From Mucilaginibacter terrae (GTDB lineage Bacteria; Bacteroidota; Bacteroidia; Sphingobacteriales; Sphingobacteriaceae), in NCBI RefSeq assembly GCF_031951985.1, contig NZ_JAVLVU010000001.1:5332001-5396000 (forward strand): a stretch of 64,000 bases of DNA, read 5' to 3'. Numbering within the stretch: the first letter of the stretch is position 1; each line of letters starts with the position of its first letter. This document shows positions 8,632-17,859 of the stretch, in pieces. Position numbers and translations under genes: made by a program. The notes beneath the pieces are model-generated. The model worked only from the letters and a program-made list of their open reading frames with translations, was not told where the DNA came from and did no database searches.

Positions 8632-8886
8632 TTAAACCTTCGCGTCTTGCAACTGTAGTTTTTTGTCGATAGTTAGCAGGTCGGTTAAATCGGCTTCTAA
8701 AATATCGGCAATGCTGAGCAACCGGTTAAGAGTAATGTTGCTGTAACCCAATTCAATTTTGCTATACGCATTTTGCGAAATATCGAGTTTTGCAGCAAGG
8801 TAGTCTTGTGTATAATTTCTAAACTCCCGTACTTTTCTAATGTTTGCGGCAACCGCTTTGGTCCGTGCATCGCACAAGGCTTTCAT
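8632..8886 (-). CDS. XRE-family helix-turn-helix regulator
   Basis: 84 residues, nearly all a Cro/C1-type HTH: IRKVREFRNYTQDYLAAKLD, then ISQNAYSKIELGYSNITLNRLLSIADIL. No second domain is visible. It is a single-gene unit, convergent with the SMR gene and upstream of the htpG terminator. Small solo XRE proteins of this kind usually regulate their own or a neighbouring promoter. No partner toxin or phage gene is adjacent. Confidence 0.8.
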   Translation of the reverse strand: MKALCDARTKAVAANIRKVREFRNYTQDYLAAKLDISQNAYSKIELGYSNITLNRLLSIADILEADLTDLLTIDKKLQLQDAKV

Positions 8887-9025
8887 AATAGCTAAAGGCT
8901 AAACAATTGGTTATTAAATAAAAACAAGTAAGCGGCTAACTTAATAATTGGTATCCATTATATAGTAGCTATAACGGGCTGTTGTAAATATTGTGTTAAA
9001 TAAAATATTCCGGGTAGTTTTATAC

Positions 9026-9059
9026 AAAAAAGCCCTCCCGTGTTTACGGAAGGGCTTTT
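9026..9059 (-). terminator. Rho-independent terminator of htpG
   Basis: AAAAGCCCTCCCGT and its near-complement ACGGAAGGGCTTTT form a strong stem around a short TTT loop. Read on the minus strand it ends in a run of six T. It lies about 50 bases beyond the htpG stop codon. Confidence 0.85.
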
Positions 9060-9108
9060 AACAAAATATTCGTGTTATTCACATCTGTAGATGTGGTAAT
9101 TCCCAGTA

Positions 9109-10992
9109 TTAGATCAGGCTAACGCTGCGGTTAACAAACTCCGTTAACTCAGCACCGGTTAATAAACCTTGCGATAGCAGGGCCAAATCAAATGCCTGTT
9201 TAGCCAGTTGTGATTGTGCTGCTTCGTCACCGGTTTCTAAAATACGGTTAATGAGTTTGTGGTTGCCATTTACCACCACTTTGTAGCTATCGGGCATGTT
9301 GCCGTAAAAGCCCATGCCGCCACCCATTTGTGCCATTTCTTTCATGCGGCGCATAAACTCGTCCATGGTTACGGTTACGGGTAGCTCTTCAGGGTTTAAG
9401 CTCTCCAACTCCACTTTAAAGCCGGGTTTGGTAATGGCTTTTTCAAATACAGCTTTTACCTGGGTAACCTGCTCGTCGGTTAGTACAGTTGCAGGGGCAT
9501 CGTCTTTCTTAATCAATTTATCGGCAACGTCGGCATCCACACGTTTAAGCGAAGTTTTCTCCAGCTTTTGCTCCAGGTGACCTACAAAGTGATTGTCGAT
9601 AGGAGAGTTCATCACCAGTACATCATACCCCTTCTTAGTGGCCGATTGTATGAACGAATCTTGTTTTTCAGGCTCGTTAGTGTATATGTATACCAACTGA
9701 CCATCTTTATCAGTTTGTACGGCTTCTACTTTCTCTTTGTATTCAGTTAACGTGTAGTTTTCTTTAACGGTGTTGGTTAACAAAACAAAGTCTTTAGCTT
9801 TTTCGGCAAACTTTTCATCGCTTACGTAGCCATATTTAACAAACAGGCCAATATCACTCCATTTTTCTTCGTAAGCTTTACGGTCGGCTTTAAATATTTC
9901 GCTCAGTTTATCAGCCACCTTTTTGGTAATGTAAGTGTTGATCTTCTTCACATTGCTATCGGCCTGCAAAAAGCTGCGCGATACGTTCAACGGAATATCG
10001 GGCGAATCGATAACGCCGTGTAGCAACATCAAAAATTCAGGTACAATGTCTTTAACCTCATCGGTAATAAACACCTGGCGCGAAAATAATTTGATCTTAT
10101 TGCGTTGAAAATCAAAGTCGTTTTTCACCTTAGGGAAGTACAAAACGCCGGTTAAGTTAAACGGATAATCAACATTAAGGTGAATCCAGAATAATGGATC
10201 TTCAGAGAACGGGTATAGCTCTTTATAGAATTGCAGGTAATCTTCGTCTTTTAATTCTGAAGGAGATTTGGTCCAGATAGGGGTAGTTTCATTGATAATA
10301 TTATCACTCACTACCTGCATGTATTTAGGCTTGCCTTCTTCATCTTCACCATCAGGAACCGAATCGGTACGCTCGCCAAATTTAATAGGCACCGGCAGGA
10401 ATTTGGCATACTTATCCAAAATTCCCTGTAATTTTTGTTTGTCTACAAACTCTTCCGAGTCTTTATTAACGTACAAAATTATATCGGTACCGCGTGTGGT
10501 ACGGCTGCCTTCGCTAATTTCAAATTCGGTGCTGCCATCGCAGGTCCAACGGGCAGGTTCGGCACCTTCCTGGTAGCTCAGGGTATTAATTTCAACCTTG
10601 TCGGCCACCATAAAGGCAGAGTAGAAGCCCAAACCAAAACGACCGATGATCTCGTTGGCATCTTTAGCTTCTTTGAATTTCTCCATAAACTCAGTAGCAC
10701 CCGAAAATGCTATCTGGTTAATGTATTTCTTAATTTCATCGGCAGTCATACCCAGGCCATTGTCGCTAATGGTGATGGTTTTGGCAGCTTCGTCAAAGGC
10801 AACTTCAACCTGCAATTCGCCCAGTTCGCCGTTGTATTGACCTAATGATGATAAGCGTTTAATTTTCTGCGTAGCATCAACGGCGTTTGATACCAGCTCG
10901 CGCAAAAAGATCTCGTTATCAGAGTATAAAAATTTCTTAATGATCGGGAAAATGTTTTCGGTGTGAATCGAAATCGTTCCTTTTTCTTGCAT
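9109..10992 (-). CDS. htpG: Molecular chaperone HtpG (Hsp90)
   Basis: 627 residues, the usual HtpG length. The N-terminal GHKL ATPase domain shows FLRELVSNAVDA, ITISDNGLGM and IGRFGLGFYSAFMVADKV. The middle domain has YFPKVKNDFDFQRNKIKLFSRQVFI and LNVSRSFLQ with the conserved Arg that contacts ATP. The C-terminal dimerisation domain follows, without the eukaryotic MEEVD tail. The protein is a cytosolic ATP-dependent chaperone. It is a monocistronic gene with its own terminator downstream. Confidence 0.97.
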   Translation of the reverse strand: MQEKGTISIHTENIFPIIKKFLYSDNEIFLRELVSNAVDATQKIKRLSSLGQYNGELGELQVEVAFDEAAKTITISDNGLGMTADEIKKYINQIAFSGATEFMEKFKEAKDANEIIGRFGLGFYSAFMVADKVEINTLSYQEGAEPARWTCDGSTEFEISEGSRTTRGTDIILYVNKDSEEFVDKQKLQGILDKYAKFLPVPIKFGERTDSVPDGEDEEGKPKYMQVVSDNIINETTPIWTKSPSELKDEDYLQFYKELYPFSEDPLFWIHLNVDYPFNLTGVLYFPKVKNDFDFQRNKIKLFSRQVFITDEVKDIVPEFLMLLHGVIDSPDIPLNVSRSFLQADSNVKKINTYITKKVADKLSEIFKADRKAYEEKWSDIGLFVKYGYVSDEKFAEKAKDFVLLTNTVKENYTLTEYKEKVEAVQTDKDGQLVYIYTNEPEKQDSFIQSATKKGYDVLVMNSPIDNHFVGHLEQKLEKTSLKRVDADVADKLIKKDDAPATVLTDEQVTQVKAVFEKAITKPGFKVELESLNPEELPVTVTMDEFMRRMKEMAQMGGGMGFYGNMPDSYKVVVNGNHKLINRILETGDEAAQSQLAKQAFDLALLSQGLLTGAELTEFVNRSVSLI

Positions 10993-11125
10993 ATGTTTAA
11001 TTTTTATGGATTATTTGAATTTGTACCAGGATTATATCAATGCACGTTCCAATTGCCGGCGGCTTGTCAAATTGGCAGCTATGGGTGATAAAGGGCGTAT
11101 ATTAGATTGTCATTTAAACAAAAAA

Positions 11126-11150
11126 TGTCATTTCGAGGTACGAGAAATCT
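11126..11150. repeat. Single arm of the GTCATT palindromic repeat family
   Basis: TGTCATTTCGAGGTACGAGA followed by AATCT matches the left arm of the dispersed palindrome seen complete at 43728-43810. No matching right arm is visible nearby, so this is a solitary or decayed copy between htpG and the secreted-protein gene. Confidence 0.6.
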
Positions 11151-11220
11151 TTTCGGGTTGATAAGCTAATCGCTTTTAAAAGACTGTTCCTAAACTCTAA
11201 ACGAGATGGGCATAGTTTGA

Positions 11221-11949
11221 TTATTTAACCAACAGCTTTCCTTGTTTATAATCGCGCGGGAACGCATGCGAAAATTGCTTCATTTGCTTGCGCGACATAT
11301 TATGGGTTATGGAATAGCTTTCTTTTGAGGCAAGGAACCGTGTGAGTATGGGATAATTAAATCGTTTGCCTACGTTTACCAGTTTTCCTTTTTTGTAGTT
11401 ATATAAATCGAATACCCAATATGCATGGTTTTGATAGGATAGGTAGCTTTGTCCAATGATCTCGAATTTGCCGTCGCCGTTGAAATCTCTTTCCGTGTTG
11501 GCAAAAAAGTCCATAAATGAAATGTTTTGGAAACGGTTTTTGCCATGATTAAAGAGAAATATCTTATGTTCTAATGAACCGGCTAAACCGCTACCGTTGT
11601 TATAAATAATTATCTTAAAATCGGGAAAACCGTTATTGTCAATGTTGGCAATGTAAAGTTGTGTGTCGTAAAGTGCAATGTCGTTTATATCAACACCTTC
11701 TTTGAGTTTTAAAATAGCCTTGTTTTTGAAATAAAGAACAACGTTCGTGCTATCTTCTAAACGGATTTCAAGTAACTCGACACGATAGTTTTGGTATTTA
11801 GCTGTCCAAATATTATCATTGTTTTTTCGGCCTGGTATTTTGTTGAATTTGGCAGTTTGATATTTGATAGGCGGATGTTTTTCGAAAGGATACTGCGCAA
11901 AGCAACTTAGCGAATAGATGAGCAGGAAGGTGCCGATAATGTATTTCAT
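11221..11949 (-). CDS. Secreted hypothetical protein, FG-GAP-like
   Basis: 242 residues with an N-terminal signal peptide (MKYIIGTFLLIYSLSCFAQ, probable cleavage after FAQ). Two short stretches, DNNGFPDFKIIIYNNGSG and ERDFNGDGKFEII, look like the calcium-binding loops of FG-GAP/VCBS repeats, so the mature protein may be a small beta-propeller-like or repeat protein outside the cytoplasm. No family could be named with confidence and neighbours give no functional hint. It is probably transcribed alone, flanked by palindromic repeats on both sides. Confidence 0.65.
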   Translation of the reverse strand: MKYIIGTFLLIYSLSCFAQYPFEKHPPIKYQTAKFNKIPGRKNNDNIWTAKYQNYRVELLEIRLEDSTNVVLYFKNKAILKLKEGVDINDIALYDTQLYIANIDNNGFPDFKIIIYNNGSGLAGSLEHKIFLFNHGKNRFQNISFMDFFANTERDFNGDGKFEIIGQSYLSYQNHAYWVFDLYNYKKGKLVNVGKRFNYPILTRFLASKESYSITHNMSRKQMKQFSHAFPRDYKQGKLLVK

Positions 11950-12033
11950 GATTTTAGGTTAGGTGTAAGCGTACAAGCTTATGTTTGATATCGATTAGGC
12001 CAAGTGGATCTTCCTGCATTTCTTAAAAAAACA

Positions 12034-12128
12034 TGTCATTGCGAGGAGCGATAGCGACGTGGCAATCTCCTCGCGTTTAACCTTGCGTAAGGAGATTGCC
12101 ACTCCGCCTAAGGCGGATCGCAATGACA
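12034..12128. repeat. Complete GTCATTGCGA palindromic element
   Basis: The outer arms TGTCATTGCGA and TCGCAATGACA and the inner arms GTGGCAATCTCC and GGAGATTGCCAC can fold into a long cruciform or hairpin of about 95 bases. It lies between the ends of the secreted-protein and E1 dehydrogenase genes. Other copies in this window are at 37642-37725, 42833-42920 and 43728-43810, with half copies at 11126 and 15248. Confidence 0.85.
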
Positions 12129-12177
12129 TTTTGGAGAAGTAAATCAAATCCGAAATCGAAACACCCAACCTCCGGAA

Positions 12178-14607
12178 TTAAAATATAGCCGGATACTTGC
12201 CCGGATTGCTATCGTGCATAATGTTGTACACTGCTTCTATAATATCATCAACCGATGGCTTGGTAAAGTAATCACCATCAGACCCATAAGGTGGGCGGTG
12301 TTCTTTAGCGCACAGCGTTTTGGGTGCCGAATCGAGGAACGAATAGCCGCCCTGATCTTCGAGCACATTTTGTAATATATAAGCCGAACCTCCACCCGGA
12401 ATATCTTCATCAACCACCAGTAGTTTGTTGGTTTTTTGAAGCGATTTAACGCAATCCTTATCCAGATCGAAAGGGTAGAGGGTTTGCGGGTCGATGATCT
12501 CTACACTGATGCCCATGGCTTGCAATTCTACTGCGGCTTCTTCCACAATACGCAAGGTTGAGCCGTAAGAAATTACGGTAACATCGGTGCCCTGGCGTAT
12601 TAAATCTACCTTACCCAGCGGCACAGTAAACTCGCCAATGTTCGATGGCATTTTTTCTTTCAGACGGTAACCATTCAGGCTTTCAATTACCATTGCCGGT
12701 TCATCGCCTTGCAATAGGGTATTATACATGCCGGCAGCCTGGGTCATATTACGCGGAACACAAATGTGTATACCACGCAAAGCATTCAGCAAAGCCCCCA
12801 TAGGCGACCCTGAATGCCATATGCCCTCTAAACGGTGACCACGGGTACGTACTATCAACGGTGCTTTTTGGCCGCCTTTGGTGCGGTAGCTCAGGCTGGC
12901 AATATCATCGCTGAGTACGGTAATAGCCCAGATCCAGTAGTCTAAATACTGAATTTCGGCAATGGGTTTAAGGCCACGCATGGCCAACCCCATGCCTTGC
13001 CCAATAATACTCGATTCGCGGATGCCGGTATCGGTAATCCGCAGATCGCCAAATTTTGCTTGTAAACCGGCAAAACCCTGGTTCACGTCGCCAATGGCAC
13101 CTACGTCTTCGCCAAAGGCTACAATGCGTTCGTCGCGCTCAAAGGCTGCATCAAAGGCTGCATTTAATATTTCGCGGCCATCCAGCATTTTGGCATCAGC
13201 AGCATATTTAGCCGCAATAACAGGCACATTAAGCGGCGATAAAGGCGTATCGCTGAATAGTTTGGAGTTATAGCGCTCATTATTAGCTTTAGTTTCTTCA
13301 GCCAGCCAATCAAGGAGTGCCTTACGCTCAGGATGATGTTCTTTAGCGGTTAAGCGCAGTGCTTTACGTACCGCGCCAACTATATCCTTACGACCGGGAT
13401 CAACACAAGCACGCAAGGTTGTGGCCACTTTGCTCAGTTCTTTTACCGATGAATGGCGGGCCAGTTGCTCTATTAAAGCTGCGCCTTCTTCCAGTTCGGC
13501 TTTAATTTCTGATGACAGCTCGTTCCAGGCTTCACGCTGGCTATTGCGTACATGCTTTTTGGCGGTTTCTTCCAGCTCTTCTAATTCTGCTTCGGTAATC
13601 ATTGCCGAGTTAAGCATCCATTTGCGCATTTGCAGCAAACAATCGTGCTCGGCCTCCCAGGCCAAACGCTCTGCCGGTTTGTAACGCTCGTGCGAACCTG
13701 ATGTGGAGTGGCCTTGCGGCTGCGTAATTTCGGTAACGTGTATTAATACGGGCACATGCTCGGTACGGCACATTTCAATAGCTACGGTGTAGGTTTCGCA
13801 CAGGGCAACATAATCCCAGCCGCGTACCTTAAATATTTCGTAACCGTTGGTGCCCGCTTCGCGCTGAAAACCGCGCAGGGCTTCAGATATATCTTCTTTA
13901 GTGGTTTGTAAACTGGCCGGTACCGAAATAGCATAGGCATCGTCCCAAACCGAAATTGCCATAGGTACCTGCAGTACACCGGCCGCGTTAAAGGTCTCTA
14001 AAAATATACCCTCGCTGGTGGCGCCGTTGCCAATGCTGCCAAAGGCAACCTCGTTGCCATTTACCGAAAACTGCTTTAAGCCTTCCAATTCTTTGTTTTG
14101 GCGATATAGTTTTGAGGCATAAGCCAGGCCCAACAGGCGGGGCATATGACCGCCGGTGGTTGATATATCGGCCGAGCAGTTCAGGCTATCGGCCTGGTTA
14201 ACCATGCTGCCATCGGGGTTGGCAAAGCGGGTGGCATAGTGGCAATTCATTTGCCTGCCGCCCGATGCCGGGTCTTTTTCAATATCGGGGTGGGCGTAAA
14301 GCTGGGCAAAAAATTCTTTAAGCGTGCTCATGCCGGTGGCAAACATAAAGGTTTGGTCGCGGTAATAACCGGCGCGCCAGTCGCCTTTTTTAAAGGCCTT
14401 AGCCATAGCCAGTTGAGCCACTTCCTTGCCATCTCCAAATATTCCAAACTTGGCCTTACCGGTGAGCACTTCGCGGCGACCAAGTATACTGGCCTGCCTG
14501 CTCTCGTAACCTATACGATAATCGTTTATAACAATTTTGCTGAAATCGTTAAAACTCAATTCGTGCTCTGTAAAGTTGCCGGTTGCCGGTAGTGTGCTTT
14601 CGGGCAT
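12178..14607 (-). CDS. 2-oxoacid (branched-chain) dehydrogenase E1, alpha-beta fusion
   Basis: 809 residues from the ATG at 14607 (MPESTLPATG); an in-frame extension to 14694 adds 29 poorly conserved residues and is rejected. The first half is E1-alpha (FGSIGNGATSEG with the TPP motif, QPQGHSTSGSHERYK). The second half is E1-beta (VAFGEDVGAIGDVNQGF, TDTGIRESSIIGQGMGLAMR, SHRSP-like GHRLEGIWHSGSP, DPQTLYPFD). Single-chain E1 of this kind is common in Bacteroidota and feeds acyl-CoA for branched fatty acids. E2 and E3 are not adjacent. It is divergent from the DUF1573 gene, with about 146 bases between them. Confidence 0.9.
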   Translation of the reverse strand: MPESTLPATGNFTEHELSFNDFSKIVINDYRIGYESRQASILGRREVLTGKAKFGIFGDGKEVAQLAMAKAFKKGDWRAGYYRDQTFMFATGMSTLKEFFAQLYAHPDIEKDPASGGRQMNCHYATRFANPDGSMVNQADSLNCSADISTTGGHMPRLLGLAYASKLYRQNKELEGLKQFSVNGNEVAFGSIGNGATSEGIFLETFNAAGVLQVPMAISVWDDAYAISVPASLQTTKEDISEALRGFQREAGTNGYEIFKVRGWDYVALCETYTVAIEMCRTEHVPVLIHVTEITQPQGHSTSGSHERYKPAERLAWEAEHDCLLQMRKWMLNSAMITEAELEELEETAKKHVRNSQREAWNELSSEIKAELEEGAALIEQLARHSSVKELSKVATTLRACVDPGRKDIVGAVRKALRLTAKEHHPERKALLDWLAEETKANNERYNSKLFSDTPLSPLNVPVIAAKYAADAKMLDGREILNAAFDAAFERDERIVAFGEDVGAIGDVNQGFAGLQAKFGDLRITDTGIRESSIIGQGMGLAMRGLKPIAEIQYLDYWIWAITVLSDDIASLSYRTKGGQKAPLIVRTRGHRLEGIWHSGSPMGALLNALRGIHICVPRNMTQAAGMYNTLLQGDEPAMVIESLNGYRLKEKMPSNIGEFTVPLGKVDLIRQGTDVTVISYGSTLRIVEEAAVELQAMGISVEIIDPQTLYPFDLDKDCVKSLQKTNKLLVVDEDIPGGGSAYILQNVLEDQGGYSFLDSAPKTLCAKEHRPPYGSDGDYFTKPSVDDIIEAVYNIMHDSNPGKYPAIF

Positions 14608-14726
14608 ATAAAATTTCTTTAGGGCGTAAAAATAACAAATTCTGTATTGAAAATGGCTTACTCTGCATTTATCATATAAACACAAAGTAAGCATGGTTTT
14701 TTATTATTAACTTTAAACTATTAAAT

Positions 14727-14734
14727 TATATTTG
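14727..14734 (+). promoter_or_regulatory. Bacteroidota -7 element before DUF1573 gene
   Basis: TATATTTG matches the Bacteroidota -7 consensus TAnnTTTG exactly and lies 19 bases before the ATG at 14754. The -33 TTTG is not well matched at the expected 19-base spacing, so only half of the promoter is supported. Confidence 0.45.
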
Positions 14735-14753
14735 TGTCATAACTACAACCATT

Positions 14754-15155
14754 ATGAAAAAGCTGATCATACTTTTTGCGGTAATACTGGGTTTCGGTGT
14801 TGCTGCGCATGCACAAGATAGCCAAAAGGCTGAGTTTAAATTTAACGAGGAAAAACACGATTTTGGTAAAATACCAAAGGGCACACCTGCTACTACGGTA
14901 TTTGAATTTACCAACGTAGGCACCGAGCCTTTAATATTAACCGAGGTTAGGCCAACCTGCGGCTGTACCATTGCCGATTATACCAAAACACCGGTACAAA
15001 AAGGCCAAAAAGGTACCATTAAAATCACCTACAATGCTGCCGTTGCATCACCGTTTAGCAAAACTATTGTAGTTACTTCTAACGCTAAAACCCCGGTTAA
15101 AAACCTGATCATTTTAGGTGAGGTGGTTGAAAGCCCGGCTTCGCATACCAAATAA
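14754..15155 (+). CDS. DUF1573 domain protein, secreted
   Basis: 133 residues: a signal peptide (MKKLIILFAVILGFGVAAHA, then QDSQ), then a single DUF1573 domain with EEKHDFGKIPKGTPATTVFEFTN, EPLILTEVRPTCGCT and the ITYNAA segment. The TCGCT motif is characteristic. These Ig-like periplasmic or surface domains are abundant in Bacteroidota and have no settled function. It is followed by a terminator, so it is probably a single-gene transcript. Confidence 0.9.
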   Translation: MKKLIILFAVILGFGVAAHAQDSQKAEFKFNEEKHDFGKIPKGTPATTVFEFTNVGTEPLILTEVRPTCGCTIADYTKTPVQKGQKGTIKITYNAAVASPFSKTIVVTSNAKTPVKNLIILGEVVESPASHTK

Positions 15156-15177
15156 GATTTTTTGAATTGTATATAGG

Positions 15178-15210
15178 AAAGGCTGTCTCGTAAGAGATGG
15201 CCTTTTTTTT
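15178..15210 (+). terminator. Rho-independent terminator of DUF1573 gene
   Basis: AAAGGCTGTCTC, loop GTAA, GAGATGGCCTTT pair along twelve positions with two G-T wobbles, followed by further T residues. It begins about 22 bases after the stop codon. Confidence 0.85.
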
Positions 15211-15334
15211 ACCCCACCCCGGCCCTCCCCCGGAGGGAAAATAATACCGTCATTGCGAGGTACGAAGCAATCTCTGCGGATGCAAAGCGAATATGCTTGG
15301 TAAATAGAATGCTTCGTGTAGTTCAAAGACGCGT

Positions 15335-15430
15335 TTAGGGTAGTTTGCGTTAAGGATAGTAGCGGATACCGGCCTGTGCGTAATGCCTGCAGGCGTATGA
15401 GCGGATAGCCTGACCCAACGGGGAACGCCC
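15335..15430 (-). repeat. GGGCGTT...CTAACGCAAAC dispersed element, copy 1
   Basis: Read on the minus strand it begins GGGCGTTCCCCGTTGGGTC, contains GGCTATCCGCT and ends ATCCTTAACGCAAACTACCC. The element at 26220-26311 has the same GGGCGTT start, GGGCTATCCGCT core and ATCCCTAACGCAAACTA end. The middle differs. No open reading frame is implied. Confidence 0.75.
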
Positions 15431-15520
15431 ATATTACTGCTAACTTTAATATATTTTTTTATTTCTGCTGTCGTGAAAATTATCCATTCTACACCAAATA
15501 ATGTTTTGTAATTTTGCATC

Positions 15521-16750
15521 ATGCCAAAAATCTCTAACAAGGGCCAGGTTATACCTGCTTCACCAATACGTAAATTAACCCCGTTTGCCGAACAGGCCAA
15601 ACTGGATGGCAAAAAGGTTTATCATTTAAACATTGGTCAGCCTGATATTGAAACGCCCGAAGGCATGCTGAATGCCGTTAAAAATATCGACTTTAAGGTG
15701 TGGGCCTATACCGCATCAGAAGGAACCTTATCATACCGTAAAAAGCTTACCGAATATTATAATAAGCTAAATTACGGCATCGATCCGTCGAACATTATTG
15801 TAACCACCGGCGGTTCGGAAGCGATTACCATAGCCATGATGACCTGCCTTAACCCGGGCGACGAGGTAATTATTCCTGAGCCATTTTACGCCAACTACAA
15901 TAGCTTTGCCGTACAGAGCGATATTGTGGTAAAGCCCATCCTGTCGTACATTGACAATGGTTTTGCCCTGCCAGCCATTAGCGAGTTTGAAAAGCTGATT
16001 ACTAACCGCACCAAGGCCATCATCATTTGTAACCCTAATAACCCTACCGGCTACCTGTACTCTAAAGAAGAAATGCAGGCGCTGAAAGAACTGGTGTTGA
16101 AGTATGATCTGTACCTTTTCTCTGACGAGGCGTACCGCGAGTTTTGCTACGATGGGCGCGAGTTTATTTCGCCTATGCATTTGGAGGGTATTGACGATAA
16201 CGTAATTATTATGGACACCGTAAGCAAGCGTTACAGTGCATGCGGTGCCCGTTTAGGTTGCCTCATTACCAAAAACAAGGAAGTATTGCAGGCTGCCCTT
16301 AAATTTGCACAAGCCCGTTTAAGCCCCGGTTTGGTAGAGCAAATTGCCGGCGAAGCTGCCGTTGATACCCCCGATAGCTACTTTGAAACCGTAAACAAAG
16401 AATACACCCACCGCCGCGATATATTGGTAAACGCCCTTAACCAAATGGACGGCGTATTTTGCCCTAACCCTGGCGGCGCGTTTTATGTGGTAGCTAAACT
16501 ACCTATAGACAATGCCGACAAGTTTTGCCAGTGGATACTCGAAAGCTTTAGCCACAACAATGCAACCGTAATGATGGCCCCTGCAACAGGCTTTTACAGC
16601 ACCAAAGGCGCAGGCGTAAATGAGGTACGCATGGCCTACGTGCTCAACACCACCGACCTGCAAAACGCTATGACCTGTTTGGAGGAAGCTTTGAAAGTTT
16701 ATCCCGGCACAGTAGAACAGGAGCAGGTTGCTGCGAGTGTGCAATCGTAA
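15521..16750 (+). CDS. Class-I PLP aminotransferase (aspartate aminotransferase-like)
   Basis: 409 residues with the fold-type-I pattern: LNIGQPDIETP, TTGGSEAITIAM, CNPNNPTGYLYS (PLP- and substrate-binding Asn), LFSDEAYREF and TVSKRYSACGARLG, where the lysine forms the Schiff base with PLP. The overall order matches the AspC/ArAT subgroup I-gamma of aminotransferases acting on aspartate, aromatic or related amino acids. A TAATTTTG promoter-like element ends only 4 bases before the ATG, so the mRNA may be nearly leaderless. A terminator follows. The exact amino acid cannot be told from sequence alone. Confidence 0.88.
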   Translation: MPKISNKGQVIPASPIRKLTPFAEQAKLDGKKVYHLNIGQPDIETPEGMLNAVKNIDFKVWAYTASEGTLSYRKKLTEYYNKLNYGIDPSNIIVTTGGSEAITIAMMTCLNPGDEVIIPEPFYANYNSFAVQSDIVVKPILSYIDNGFALPAISEFEKLITNRTKAIIICNPNNPTGYLYSKEEMQALKELVLKYDLYLFSDEAYREFCYDGREFISPMHLEGIDDNVIIMDTVSKRYSACGARLGCLITKNKEVLQAALKFAQARLSPGLVEQIAGEAAVDTPDSYFETVNKEYTHRRDILVNALNQMDGVFCPNPGGAFYVVAKLPIDNADKFCQWILESFSHNNATVMMAPATGFYSTKGAGVNEVRMAYVLNTTDLQNAMTCLEEALKVYPGTVEQEQVAASVQS

Positions 16751-16771
16751 TATTTCAGAATATTGATATAT

Positions 16772-16809
16772 AAAAGCCGTTGCTTGCGTGTGCAGGCAAC
16801 GGCTTTTTT
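16772..16809 (+). terminator. Rho-independent terminator of aminotransferase gene
   Basis: AAAAGCCGTTGC and GCAACGGCTTTT form a perfect 12-base-pair stem around a 12-base loop, followed by T residues. It lies 21 bases after the stop. Confidence 0.9.
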
Positions 16810-17005
16810 GTGCCCGCTACTACAAATACAGATTTTACCTGTATTTGTATGGCCACAAAACAAATAGTATCTAAAAGTATTTAAGCTAATAATGTTAGTA
16901 ATTTTAAGGTGATGTGTAAAAGTATTTGTATTGTAAAGTGTTGATTGTTTGTACCTTTAATGTGATGCCGAAAAAAATGGTATTTTAATATTAAATATAA
17001 GTGTT

Positions 17006-17722
17006 GTGGAATTAGAAGTTGAAGTTCGTAAAATTGTTCAAGAACCAAAGATGTCTTTAACCATGATGGGAAGATTGGTTGTAGCAACAGAGAAAGGTAA
17101 GCTTGGTATTATCAAGAAAAGTAAATATCCATCTGATTTTGTACCGGGGTATTATGAGTTAGCCAGAAAATGTTTGTGTGAGACATTTTCTGGAAATATT
17201 AAAGGCTATTACGATTTATATTTTGATGAATTTAAGCGAAAGGCCAAAGAGTATAAAAAGATAGCCAGTACTTACCCCAAGGAGAAAGTGATGTACAAAA
17301 ATCACTTTTATTCTGCTGAAGGTTTGGACGGGATTGTCGCAATGTCTGCTTTGTTAACCCCGTTACTTGAAAGATATACTTATTACGATAACCTTGCGCA
17401 AAAAAAGGCCGCTATTATACTTAACAATGTTCGAATTGGCGCAATGGCTGATATGCTGTTACATGACGAATATGGGGTAGACCATGTTGGGTTTCTTAAA
17501 TTCAGTTTTTCAAAAACAAAATTTCATGAAAAGGAGGCAGCTGTAAAGCTTCATGTTCTGAAAAATTATTATGAAGCTAAAAATATAAATGTGAAACCTA
17601 AAGATTGCATTTTGATAGATGTACCAGCGCGACGAATTTATACATTGAAAGATGTGCCCAATATGAAAGAAACACTGCAAAAAGACACTTTATTAATTCG
17701 GGATAATTGGGATGTTATTTAA
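17006..17722 (+). CDS. Hypothetical protein, AT-rich orphan
   Basis: 238 residues from a GTG start; an ATG at residue 16 (17051) is the alternative. The protein is basic and mixed in character, without signal peptide or membrane helices. Notable parts are YSAEGLDGIVAMSALLTPLL, RIGAMADMLLHDEYGVDHVG, FLKFSFSKT and KDCILIDVPARRIYTL. The D...FLKF spacing is faintly like a nuclease fold, but this is too weak to call. The codon choice is more AT-rich than its neighbours, and the gene lies between a terminator and another orphan, which fits recent acquisition. No family recognised. Confidence 0.65.
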   Translation: MELEVEVRKIVQEPKMSLTMMGRLVVATEKGKLGIIKKSKYPSDFVPGYYELARKCLCETFSGNIKGYYDLYFDEFKRKAKEYKKIASTYPKEKVMYKNHFYSAEGLDGIVAMSALLTPLLERYTYYDNLAQKKAAIILNNVRIGAMADMLLHDEYGVDHVGFLKFSFSKTKFHEKEAAVKLHVLKNYYEAKNINVKPKDCILIDVPARRIYTLKDVPNMKETLQKDTLLIRDNWDVI

Positions 17723-17859
17723 TTCCGCTCTTCGATGCAGCAAGTCTGCCATATTCGTAGGTTCCACCTGTGTTTGTAAGTTGATAACTTCTAATATTAG
17801 CACCACAAACTAATCTTGCGCTGGCATGAGCCTTATTTTTTTACTCCAAAAATCTAAAA

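Larger units (their letters stand above)
15156..15520. other. Gene-free stretch holding a terminator and three repeat fragments
   Basis: This 365-base gap contains the DUF1573 terminator (15178-15210), a CCCCACCCCGGCCCTCCC segment (about 15211-15238) similar to the one at 35245-35280, a half copy of the GTCATTGCGAGG palindrome (15248-15279), and a roughly 90-base element at about 15335-15430 that matches the one at 26220-26311 in the opposite orientation. A TAATTTTG element at 15509-15516 is just before the aminotransferase ATG. Confidence 0.7.

Noticed and set aside
14608..14694. N-terminal extension of the E1 dehydrogenase
   Set aside because: The 29 extra residues are cysteine- and tyrosine-rich and unlike the family, and an ATG at 14607 gives the expected N-terminus.
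15250..15612. Minus-strand open frame before the aminotransferase
   Set aside because: It runs over two repeat fragments and the start of a clear plus-strand gene.
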